A stretch of 34,578 nucleotides of DNA from NCBI GenBank assembly GCA_002633005.1, contig NMRA01000005.1, positions 2,253,412 to 2,287,989 on the forward strand, read 5' to 3'. Within the stretch, counting starts at the first letter, position 1. The number at the start of each line of letters is the position of its first letter. The notes beneath the pieces are model-generated. The model saw only the letters and a program-made list of their open reading frames with translations. It was not told the origin of the DNA and did not search any database. The position numbers and the translations under genes are program-made. Of the stretch, positions 1-9,049 are shown piece by piece. The DNA comes from Phoronis australis. Taxonomy: Eukaryota > Phoronida > Phoronidae.

Positions 1-5
1 AAGTT

Positions 6-190
6 CAGTGGCGGATCTAGGATATCACAAGGGTGGGGCCCAACATGTTGTCTGAAAACATTTGTGCAAAGCACGATTAGATGCGCATGGCACCGAATGG
101 GGGGAGGTGGGGAGGGGGGTTCGCCCCCTCCCGCCCAGGAAAATTTTTCTGTTTTTTCCTCTAAAAATCAAGCATTTTCCTTGATTCCTG
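6..190 (+). mobile_element. hAT-like element end (remnant)
   Basis: The segment opens with CAGTGGCGGATCTAGGAT, a terminus typical of animal hAT-type elements, and continues into a G-rich stretch and a run ending in CCCAGGAAA. The same order of motifs is found in reverse complement at 19569-19915, so both are copies of one family. No transposase frame is visible. The lysine-rich 81-codon frame at 64-309 is low complexity and is not taken as a gene. Confidence 0.55.
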
Positions 191-280
191 AAGTATTATC
201 CAAGAAAAAAAGGCAAAGAAAAAGAAAAAGAAAAAAAGGCGAACGTGTCAAACATGAAAAACTACAATTTCACACTTTTT

Positions 281-574
281 ATTCTTCACTACCGCGAGCC
301 ACTTCCTAAGCATTTCGGACTCTTGAGGAAGTCGAAAAAACGATATACCCACTTTCCTCGCAGCTCTTCGGACAAGTGGGAACAGTGCACCTCGACGTAG
401 GGGCATTCACTCTGCAAATGAACCACTGACGTTGCTTCATCGTTTCTCACCTTCCTCACAGGTTAACGCGACACCTCTCGGCAAGGTAAGGTCGACCGTA
501 TGCGAGGCGATGTGGATATAGACCGAATAAGACAGTAAAAAAGACTAACTAAATCGCGTGGCATTCTCCTTTAA
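281..574 (+). mobile_element. K1: 3' end of TTAA-type (Kolobok/T2-like) element, 5'-truncated
   Basis: This stretch is collinear with the last ~310 bp of K4 (28755-29067) and with the reverse complement of the left part of K2. It ends with an inverted-repeat terminus that reads TTAAAGGAGAATGCCACG on the opposite strand, with the TTAA at 571-574. Only the 3' end is present; sequence left of about 280 belongs to an unrelated hAT-like end. It keeps the frame encoding REPLPKHFG, which is shared with K2 and K4. Confidence 0.75.
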
Positions 575-1576
575 GAGCGTATAAATAGCATCATTCTTCA
601 CCTCTGAATCACCTGAACTGAATTCGAGTTCACAAATATTGATGAATTGGGCTAATTTTTCGAAAAATGAGGAACCAACTCTCCTTCGGTAGCCGCCATT
701 TAATCAATTCGGGAACCAATCACGGACTTCGTTTCATAATACTCATAATTCCGTTATTGAACAAATAAAACGAAACATCGAACATATAGTAAGTTAATTG
801 CACATAAATATTTTCAATATGGAATACAAAAACTTTAACATCTAATGTATTAAGTATAAGATCAAATATAAATATAAGATATCGGATACATATAATTACA
901 TCAAACATAATTTTTTGAACATTGAATTTTGCAACACATAACAGTCCACACACTACAAAGCTTCTTGGTTTTTCCTTGAATTGATAATAAGCTTGTAAAG
1001 AAATGGTTCTAAAGTCCAGAAATAACAGCCAATAGGCATTAAAGTCACAAACAATAAGTTAATACAGAGTCTGGTGTCTCAATCCTCATTGGATAGAAAA
1101 CTAGATACATTTAAACTTAAACCAGTAGGCAACCGCCCCTGAGTGGAAAAAACAGACAAGCCATATGGCGGGATCAGACAGGAACGATGATGTCACACTG
1201 GCCAAGCGACAACAACGAAGAATGAGCAATCGGAGTCGTCACGTTAAGCTCTTAGTGAATTTATATGTTGCTTAAGTTAAATTTCTGGGTATGATTTGTT
1301 TACAACCATTCATTTAACATGTTGTATTGAAATGTACGTTATCAGATTCTCTTCCTCATAGAAAACGGATACTAAGCCCTGTTTCTATGATTTCAACCAA
1401 CCGGCTGGGTCAAGTGTCACCTGCTAATGCACCATTGACATCAATCTTGAAAGATGAAAGCCGGAATCACCATATAAACTCATATCTCCTATTTCATAAA
1501 TTGGACATCATGGTTCTTGGTGGGTGGTCTTTTCCCACAGTTGCCGTGTTATTCGCTAAAAGCACACGCTCACCCA
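575..1576. other. AT-rich stretch without recognised gene
   Basis: No convincing coding frame, RNA gene or terminal repeat was seen here. Frames of 77 codons (720-953, minus) and 101 codons (1327-1632, plus) have compositions expected of AT-rich non-coding DNA. Confidence 0.5.
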
Positions 1577-1595
1577 TTAAAGTGGCATGGACCGC
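1577..1595 (+). repeat. Inverted-repeat end of a second TTAA-target MITE family
   Basis: TTAAAGTGGCATGGACCGC occurs here and, in reverse complement, at 11276-11294. The similarity continues into a following A-rich stretch. The leading TTAA resembles the K elements, but the sequence after it differs, so this appears to be a separate family. The partner end was not found nearby, so the element boundary on the right is unknown. Confidence 0.45.
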
Positions 1596-2168
1596 GAAAA
1601 CTCGTGAAAAATACGTTTTAAACGATCCCTAACGAAAGTAGCTTCTTGCAACTTTTACTACGGAGTTATTCACTTCCCCTTGAGAAGGAATTTGCAGAAA
1701 ATCACCCAATTCATGGTTTTTGAAAGAAGTACGAAGCAAAGGTTTGTATGGTAACCATCTAAACCTGCCAATCTCCCTCTCACTAATGATAAATGCGCGC
1801 ATGCGCTCAGTCATTCGATAAACGAACAGCTGAGTCAGTGTCAAGGTAAAGTCAGACAGTGTTGTGGAGTGAATACTTTGCCACCCAACGTGCTTTATAC
1901 CTCGTGCCGTCTGATTTGGGTCTGTCGCACTCATTGTGCTCATGTCGCTTCTTTGTTTTTGCGATTAACATTGTCATGGTTGGACAAATCTGTGACTGTG
2001 TCACATTTTGTGTCTGCCCATACTTGTAGATTGGACCAGTACTAGAGATTTGATAATTCAGCTGATCTGTAGTGGACTATTATTCATTTACACTATGTGT
2101 CTGAGGACGGCGCTGCGTTAATAATCACAGGCAGGGTTTTACTAGACAATACGAGACGAGATGTCTGA

Positions 2169-2356
2169 CAGCTGGTCAAGAAAAGGGGATTTTCGTCTAA
2201 GTTAACCGACTCAGTTAGACAGAAAAGAAGGCAAGACTTGCAGCTGAAAGTTAATAAACGACGCATATATTTGGGTACAGAGCACGGTCGCTGGGAATCT
2301 CTTAGAAGTGAACTGTTGGTAGCTAATTCCGAGCTTCCCAAACGATAGCTTGATGA
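2169..2356 (+). CDS. Exon with RRIYLG/RWESLR motif and in-frame TAG
   Basis: The frame opens after a TGA at 2166-2168 and runs as a basic, charged segment (KRRQDLQLKVNKRRIYLG, then HGRWESLRSELL) to PKR, a TAG, and then LD up to the donor GTAAGT at 2357. Where the TAG lies, the motif family as I recall it has Leu, so a single-base TTG to TAG change is the simplest explanation. The residues flanking the stop (LPKR, LDE, then YE in the next exon) still fit the family. The 5' boundary is uncertain: either a weak acceptor or an undetected start lies upstream. Confidence 0.45.
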
Positions 2357-5300
2357 GTAAGTATTTGTTCGGTCCTGCTTTATATACTTCGGTAGTTATC
2401 GGGGCATTGCACTGCCCCAGTACTTTGAAATCACCTCGATCCAATAAAGTAGTGGTCCGAGATCTCGCTGAGAAAGTGAAGAGTGTGAAAGTTAAATTCA
2501 GACACAAATTCACCGACATTAGCTAAGCCTATATTAAGATTACACCTACTTGTCGCCATATATTGACGACTCGCTTATTTTTTTTCCAGTTTATAATTCT
2601 TGAAACACTAAGAGAAATTACAAAGCATTACTACTTTGAGATAGTACCATCGTCTCAACTGACCGCAGTAGAGACGACAGTAGTCCAATAGGCCTTCCAT
2701 ATGCAGGAAGCTTTTTGTCGAATTGTGCCGCATTGATTAATCCATCAATGTCATGTTGCTGCAACTAACTTTTGCAGACAAGGGAAAACCTTAAGAGAAT
2801 GTTAGTGTCTTAAACTCTTGCCATCGTGGTCAAATGATATCGGGCAAAGCAACAAAATCATGGACTGGCCCTTTCTGGGAAGTGGTCTATTTCTGTATTG
2901 ATTTAATCATTGCTGTATAGTTTTGAAATCACATCGAGGTTGACCTCCATGACAGAATAAACCAATCACTAAAGCACAACACAGGTGATCACCAGAGTTT
3001 GCTAGTGCTTGAACTTGGCTACCAGGGTTGTACCACTCATACCTGTGCAAAATGAGATGAACAAAGGGTGTATCAGAAAGAAATCTTGATTACCAAAATA
3101 TTTGTTGGAGCTGGAAGGAATGACATAGACAGCCTCCTTAGGTGACCATGTCTATGTTATAAAGGTACTTAAGGCAGCAAGACTTTGATGGTTTAGTGTG
3201 TGTGAGGCACGAGTTGCCGAAAGGCTTCTTGCTGCCCCTAGAAGACCATCTGTGCCACCAGTTATGGCCCAGTTCAGACAGCAATTCTGTTTCAGTGACA
3301 AGTCGTGCATTTTGTTAGATTTAGCGCTTACAAAGTAGGTACAAAGTTTGTAACCTTGTTTATCTTGTTGTACCTTATCTGCAGACCTATGTATATTGAC
3401 ATAAAGTGGTATTATAATCTGAGAGATCAAAAGGCCTGCCTTCTTCAAAGATAATATGCAACATCTAGAAGAAAATCCACTGCTAAAACCCCATTAATAA
3501 AAATTTCGCTGCCCTACAAAGGTTTACAAAGAAAAACCACACATTTTTGTTGATGTATTTTCAAAATTCAAAAATACATCAACTGAGGACAATTTTTTGT
3601 TAAAATTCCAATTCACAACAGAAATTAGGTAATGAATTGCACTCACAACGTTTGTGACGGTGATTCATGTAGTTTGGCGAATTGTACCGCCTGTATGCTT
3701 TGAAATCTGTGCCCGCAGTCAATAACTAGGTTACTGTAATTTCATTTTTGCTCTGCAGGTATGAAGTGGCACAAAGTGAAAGACTGGCAACAATGTCTAG
3801 AGAAGTGTACACAGAGTCGGCACCTGCAACATCTGCAATGCCCCAGTTTGTTCAAAGGTATTCTAGAAATTATTTTTTCAGTTAATGTGTGTTGTCTACT
3901 TATATTTTCACCTACTAGTACTTGTGGCTATGACAATACATGTCATGAAAATTTGCGTAAGTTGAAAACTCCAAGTCAATTTTTATGAGGGTTAATAATT
4001 TAAATCAAATCATCCCAGCTTGCCATTTTTTGAAATATTTCTGAACTTGCACTCATTAAGCCTTAACTGGCTTGGACTATGGACAGAATGGTTGTATTTT
4101 CATCAAGATTTTGCTTTCCTAACTTTGTTCTACGTTGAACTTGATTTTATTGTGCCTTTTTAACACTTGAATTATTGTGAAAATATTGTGACTTGTTTTA
4201 CTGAACTGACTCCGAACTTAATCGAAAAGCATTGTTCTTGAAACGAGTTTAAAAGTAACCAAATTTTCTTTGATGTTATCTTTACAGATATGACTGTGTT
4301 ACTGCTGTTGAGAAGACAGGGACCTCAAAACTGGCCTCTTCAATACCAACTGGTTAACATCCATCGACATTACTCAGGTGTGAAATTGTTATTCAGAATG
4401 AATACTTGTACTCTACGTTACTGACTTATGTACTTACAGGGCTTGACGAACATGGGATGTCAAGACTTAAAATTTAAAAGCCGTCGGCTTATTTGGCCAT
4501 GTCTCTGACAATTATGAGCTTCTAAACTGCACCGATTGAAATACCCTGTTAAACGGGAGCAAGGCAATCAAACATACAAACTTCGATTCATATGTACAAC
4601 ACTTGAATAGTAGATACAAACCACATCAAATGTATGAACAAAAACTTCATGCATGTAAACCAAAAACCAGGGGTGTGAACTAATATCACATAATTGGGTA
4701 AACATTTTCTAGTGATGGTGGTCATCATTCGTTTTCCCAAGGAGTCCAGGACTAAGCAAAATGGCAGCATAAAATGTATCTACAGAAGAACTATGTTCTT
4801 ACATGCTATTTGTAAGTCTGATTTTTGTTCGTACGCTTGATTTGTTAGTTCGTGTGCACGACTTTTTCTTTGTACATGTCATGTTGTGGTTCGTATGTAT
4901 GAATAAAGTGTTCTTCCTAATGATGCAGTGTTGTGCGCGTGACCTGAAGTTCCTGTGTAAGACTTGAAGCTTGTGCGTATCACTCAAATTTTGTACCTAT
5001 CACTGCCTGGTAGGCACCCTTGTGTAGTTGCTGACAAATGTCGAATTCAAGGTAACTTTCTTTATTACTTAAATGTGATTATGCCAATGGTGTATTTTCA
5101 GTGGGCTTGAGCTTTCTGGGGTCAATGCAAGTGATTCTGCCTGTGACGACGAAGCTTCGAGGTAGTATATCCAAGCCATTCATTACAAGGGTAAGGTGAA
5201 GGTACTGGGGCCTGTTCCAAGAAACTGACAAGTTCATTTTTTACTTAAGCTTAATATTTGTCTTAACTTTCAAACTTTGAAACTTCCAATTTTGGTAAGT

Positions 5301-8300
5301 TAAGACAAAACTTATGTCAAGTACTTAAGTCAAACTTAAGATCTCTTTCTCGAATTGGTTTTGAGACAAATTTTACTTTATTTTGAATTAAAATTTGAAA
5401 TTTATCTTAGCTAAGTCCGTTCTGTTGGAACGGGCCACTGATCTTTAAAATTTGAGAGAACTACTCAGTGCTTATAAATTATCTTGACAACAAATTGTTT
5501 AGTGTTGTAATTGATAATTGAATTGTGAAATATTTTGTGCATATAATATGCATGGTATATTCCCACAAAAAATGAATTTTTCTACATGTCTAGCATGGTC
5601 AGGAATGGTGTGCATGACTGAAATTTTGCATACTCTGTATACATGCATTGTATTTGTGATTTGCAGAAATGTACCTAAAAGTGAATGCATCAAAAATCAA
5701 ATGAGCAGCAGTTTTGGTGACCCTTTTGAGTAAATACCACCTTTTAGGTGCGGTCTTATAGGCCATCCTGCGACTAATCTTGTCATATTTGTGTTTTTAA
5801 CGTGACAAGTTGGTATTCTTAACTTATTTGAACATAGTGTGGGCAGAGTTGAATTCACTGATTGCTTTTGCAGCTACATTTCTTTGCACCAAATTTGACA
5901 TTTTTTTCTTTTTTGAAGTTGATTGCTATGTTCCTCCTAACCTTCCATGCCTTCCTCAGGGTCGGCGAATTCACAGTCACCTCCGCGCTCTCCTCCCATG
6001 TCATACAGGTCAGCGACGTCGTCCCTTCAAGCACAGCTCGGGACCAGTCTCACTTACAATTCCGTCCAGCCAATCTCCCCATTGCCCAGTAGCTGCCCTA
6101 ACCTTGTACTTGTCTACTTTTCAGCCCTATCCTGGCACCTTGTTGCAACACCTCAGTGGATCACCGGTTACACGTTCCTGCTTCAACTCCATGTTAACTA
6201 AAGTGGTTTCCTTTGTAGGACTCGACACCAAGTCTTATACGTCACATAGCTTTCGCATTGGCGCCGCCACCTCTGCGACCAGCCGTGGCGTCCCTGAACC
6301 GGTGATCCAGCGCATGGGGCGCTGGAAATCTGACGCACTAAAAAACTACATTCGCATGTCTGCTTTTCCTCTTCCCCAGGCTTCCTGAACTCCTGGTGAG
6401 CCTGTTGTTGCAGCTCCCCATTTCTCTCACTTTGCTTTTCAGCCCCTCCCACTACTCTGGGTCTGTGGTTTCAGCCCCCCTTGGTCAGGTCTGTTGTTGC
6501 AGCCGGCCTCGTCCCGCTCGCAGGTGTGTTGGTGCAGCCTGTGGCCCAAGGTCTGTAGTTGCAAGCTTGAATTTCTAGTCATTAGTTCTAGTTACCTTTA
6601 CTTCCAGTTCGTTCTGTTCTTGTTTTTTATATTCTAGACTTTTGTATTCTAGTTTTCTGTTATACCGTTATTAGTACCTACATTTTATCATAGTCTAACC
6701 TTGTTATTGCCCGGGTTCCGCTTCCTCTGATGTCAGCATTCCCGTGCTGCCATTATGGCGTTTTGTCCATGCCCATCTTAGTTAGTTTTATCTATTTACG
6801 TCATAATAAATGACAATATTCGCAATCCTCCTCTTGTTTTACTCTGCAACATAGCTCGTGGCGTACCCCGGGCAAAATAGATTACGATAAATTAAATTCA
6901 ACTTGTTAAATGCATTTATCGACATTATTTTGACATTTGTCTCTTTATTTTGATACCAGTCCTTAGGGTTTATTTTGCATTATTCATCTCTATTTATATC
7001 CTCATATATTCATACATTTCTCTACGCGACACCTGATTGGCCGCCCATATTTCCTTTGTTCAGTTCAACGTGGTCTCTCTCTTTCAGCCACCTACCTCGT
7101 CGTCTACAAGACCTACGTTTGTTCTCCTGCCCTGCATTTTTCCCCACCCCCCATCCCGGGTGTCGGTTTCCCTTTCTCTTTTCTCATATACATTTCCTGT
7201 TAGTTTTTTTTCCAGTTTTGTATTCATGTTTTGTACTTTTCCTTGAAGCCCTTCAGGCAGTTCTTTTGTTTTGTTCCCTCTTTCAGGGCTATTCATTGTA
7301 CACGCCGGTGGGCGTTTTGTCCATGCCCATCTTGCAGAGTCTTAGTTAGTTTTATCTATTTACGTCATAATAAATGACAATATTCGCAATCCTCCTCTTG
7401 TTTTACTCTGCAACATAGTTCGTGGCGTACCCTGGGCAAAATAGATTACGATAAAATTTGTGGTGGTACTTTATTTGACATCAAGTCATAAGCGTGTGCT
7501 CTGGATAGAATTTCCTAAGTCTGTTTTTTGAGTTCTAAGTATAAAGACCATGTCGTACATGGTTCGGTTTCTACATATTATACCTTAATAGCGGTTAGGC
7601 GATATGTGCTGAAATCCAATAAATGCAGACTGACCAATCTTAAACCATTTAAGCAAAAGAAACACTTGAACATTATTGAATTTCTATATTACAGGCTAAC
7701 GATTGATGTTTCTGAGGACTTAACATGCGATGACATGGACAATGAATGTAAGTGCAACATAACCATTGGATACACATATAAATTATGAGTTATCTAAATT
7801 TTTATGAAAATACATCATTGTTCAATCCTGACAATGTTAATGTATATAGTGGAAACTTATCTTCTACTGACCATTGGTCGTAATAGCTCGGTGCATGGAC
7901 AGCAAGGGGTCTCGGGTTTGAGGCCCTGACAGGACAGAAATCTTTTCACAGTAGTAACAATTAGGTTCCGCAAACTGACTAAAGAAGGCATCGTGAGGCG
8001 TCATCAAGCATTATATGCATAAAATATTTGAATTCTGAAAGAATTGTATTTAACTGTTCTCCAGTGCACATAATGCGAGCCATGTTACTTAGTAGTTCAA
8101 CTGCGTTACAGGGGCTAGGTGTTGTGTCCTTTTTGAAATTCTACAGGGTAAGATCATCATACTTTCTCTTGTTGCAGTCCAGAAAGTATCTTTGGTGATG
8201 TGGATATCAGCGATGTCGGATTTGGAGATGAAGAATTTGGTGGAGAGGGGGTTGCAGGAGATAGCATCAATAGGTACCGCGATAGAGATTATGATGACAC

Positions 8301-8947
8301 GTTGTCTACAGGTTTCTGTGGTGTCCACAGGATTCATAATGCAGCTGGTGCACACTCAGCTGTGGACGATAGCAAATTCATTGTTTTTAAGACACCCTCC
8401 TTTCCATTTCAAATTTCATCAACGTGTCTTGCAAAGAGTGTCAGCGATGTTCGGATTTCCTCTTCTGTTAAGAGCTCAACACTGTCTTTCTGCCACCTTC
8501 TCCAAAAGGTGTCGCACTTGCTCATTTGGTCATTGCATTTATTCTTCACTGAAATGAGGAGATTTTTCACCAATTACACACAGGAGATATTTATCCCATC
8601 TTGTATTCTCACTTAGCTATAAGCTCATCTCACTACTAGAACAAACTGGAATTTTGTTCAATAGTTGAGGTCACATCTTATTTTGCATCATTAGACAAAT
8701 GATAACCACATGAAAATCTGCGTAAAATGTAATGGCTCCCAATTTCTTCAAGATGTAACATGACTTAGATTGTTAAGTATAGGATGTCTTATATATTTAC
8801 AAATCATAAATGCTTCTCTGAACTAGAGTTTTTGAGTTGCTTTTTCACATGTTTAGTGTTCATGATGAAGCACCTGTATGTCAGCTTGACGAGATGCATA
8901 AGCTTGCAGACCACGTTGAGCTGCGGTCACTGAGGCTGGACCTGTAG
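2169..8947 (+). CDS. Multi-exon hypothetical protein gene (possible pseudogene)
   Basis: Candidate exons, each with an AG acceptor and/or GT donor, are 2169-2356, 3759-3857, 4288-4352, 5102-5161, 7695-7747, 8178-8273 and 8857-8947. The junctions 2356/3759, 3857/4288, 5161/7695 and 8273/8857 are all phase 2 and join without frameshift. Junctions 4352/5102 and 7747/8178 do not match in phase, so an exon is probably missing or unseen in each interval. The predicted protein has a basic N-terminal part, a hydrophilic linker, an acidic middle with many D, E and G residues, and a helical end with LDEMHKLADHVELRSLRLDL before the stop. The N-terminal pattern (RRIYLG then RW, LR, and LDEYE across the first junction) recalls uncharacterised invertebrate and fish proteins with an RW..LR..LLDxYE motif. 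There is an in-frame TAG at 2346-2348. The function is unknown. The start codon was not found. Confidence 0.45.
3759..3857 (+). CDS. Internal exon of the 2169-8947 gene
   Basis: It is preceded by a pyrimidine tract and TCTGCAG, and followed by GTATTC. It starts and ends in phase 2. It encodes YEVAQSERLATMSREVYTES and then APATSAMPQFVQ, a composition that looks coding. An alternative frame beginning with MKWHK is open across the same exon but does not link to the upstream exon. Confidence 0.45.
4288..4352 (+). CDS. Internal exon of the 2169-8947 gene
   Basis: The acceptor is TCTTTACAG; the frame reads YDCVTAVEKTGTSKLASSIP. The only usable donor (GTTAAC at 4353) is weak and leaves phase 1, which does not match the next exon at 5102. 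A stop codon follows in frame if the exon is not spliced. Confidence 0.35.
4565..5015. repeat. Foldback-like element with ~20-24 bp subrepeats in inverted arms
   Basis: The right arm (about 4815-5005) is made of roughly nine degenerate units of 20-24 bp with the pattern TTCGTRYGYATGA followed by A/G-rich bases. The left arm (about 4565-4690) contains the same kind of unit on the opposite strand. About 110 bp of unrelated sequence separates them. The outer edges of both arms (TTGCCTTG inverted at left, CTGCCTGG at right) are also similar. It lies in the 4353-5101 interval of the candidate gene. Confidence 0.4.
5102..5161 (+). CDS. Acidic internal exon of the 2169-8947 gene
   Basis: This 60-nt exon is bounded by TATTTTCAG and GTAGTA. 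In the phase-2 frame it encodes GLELSGVNASDSACDDEAS and joins the exon at 7695 through an AG|G arginine codon. The alternative frame reaches a stop immediately in the next exon. Confidence 0.4.
5208..5436. mobile_element. 229-bp MITE with GGCCYGTTCCAA termini
   Basis: The left end reads GGGCCTGTTCCAA and the right end, in reverse complement, GGCCCGTTCCAACAG. Both are flanked directly by ACTG (5204-5207 and 5437-5440), a likely 4-bp target duplication. The interior is rich in CTTAAG-type inverted repeats. It sits in the 5162-7694 intron. Confidence 0.55.
5910..6388 (+). pseudogene. Tyrosine recombinase of a YR retroelement, frameshifted
   Basis: This is the C-terminal catalytic half of a tyrosine recombinase. 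One frame carries the first arginine box (FHAFLRVGEFTVTS, about 5940-5990). The frame then shifts near 6010-6060, and the second frame carries CPVAALTLYL, the H-x-x-R box HSFRIGAATS and GRWKSDALKNYIR with the nucleophile tyrosine, ending at 6388. R, H-R and Y are thus all visible but not in one frame. The arrangement matches YR enzymes of DIRS/Ngaro-type retrotransposons, which integrate a circular DNA copy. No reverse transcriptase is visible upstream, so the element is 5'-truncated. A direct-repeat tail follows at 6728-7458. Confidence 0.8.
6401..6565 (+). repeat. Degenerate GTTGTTGCAGCC-type repeat after the YR frame
   Basis: Five imperfect copies of a GGTCTGTTGTTGCAGCC-like unit occur at irregular spacing of roughly 30-70 bp directly after the recombinase stop. 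It may be a non-coding structural part of the element's 3' region. Confidence 0.4.
6728..7458 (+). mobile_element. Split direct repeats (B1-A2-B2) of the YR retroelement
   Basis: B1 (6728-6893) and B2 (7306-7458) are near-identical, sharing the run from GCGTTTTGTCCATGCCCATC to GATTACGATAAA, including AATAAATGACAATATTCGC. About 412 bp of pyrimidine-rich sequence (A2) separates them. A further copy of B is at 30392-30566, and a diverged one at 34123-34277. A recombinase gene followed by B-A-B is the layout known from Ngaro-type elements, where A also occurs at the 5' end; that 5' copy is not in this truncated element. Confidence 0.6.
7695..7747 (+). CDS. Acidic internal exon of the 2169-8947 gene
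   Basis: This 53-nt exon lies between ATATTACAG and a near-consensus donor GTAAGT. It encodes LTIDVSEDLTCDDMDNE. It joins the exon at 5102-5161 in phase, but its phase-1 end does not match the exon at 8178. Confidence 0.4.
7866..7945 (+). repeat. tRNA-derived SINE head or tRNA pseudogene
   Basis: TAGCTCGGTGC at 7883-7893 fits a polymerase III A box, and GGTTTGAGGCC at 7915-7925 fits a B box with one change from GGTTCGA. The spacing is too short for a normal tRNA, and no acceptor stem pairing was found, so a functional tRNA is unlikely. Confidence 0.4.
8178..8273 (+). CDS. Acidic Gly-rich exon of the 2169-8947 gene
   Basis: The acceptor is CTTGTTGCAG, the donor GTACCG. The phase-2 frame encodes PESIFGDVDISDVGFGDEEF and then GGEGVAGDSIN. 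It ends with AG in phase 2, matching the terminal exon. A second frame is also open here, but its composition is less coding-like. Confidence 0.45.
8857..8947 (+). CDS. Terminal exon of the 2169-8947 gene
   Basis: The exon follows the acceptor CACATGTTTAG and completes the AG|T serine codon from the previous exon. It reads VHDEAPVCQLDEMHKLADH, then VELRSLRLDL and TAG at 8945-8947. The heptad-like leucines suggest a C-terminal helix. Confidence 0.5.
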
Positions 8948-9040
8948 TAGCTGTAGCGACTGACCTCCCTTTCCTTCCTCTACCTCCTCTTACACTTACA
9001 CCTCTCCTTGTTCTCCTGGCTCTCCAACGTACCCTATGGA

Positions 9041-9046
9041 AATAAA
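9041..9046 (+). terminator. AATAAA polyadenylation signal
   Basis: A canonical hexamer lies 94 bases after the stop of the terminal exon, a normal distance for a short 3' UTR. Confidence 0.45.
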
Positions 9047-9049
9047 CAG

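Noticed and set aside
64-309. Lysine/arginine-rich 81-codon frame
   Set aside because: It comes from an AAAAAG low-complexity run and crosses the junction between two unrelated repeats.
1629-1943. 104-codon minus frame
   Set aside because: No recognised motif, no supporting splice or promoter context, and part lies in a repeat end.
2211-2519. 102-codon minus frame
   Set aside because: It overlaps the plus-strand exon with the RRIYLG/RW motif and has no features of its own.
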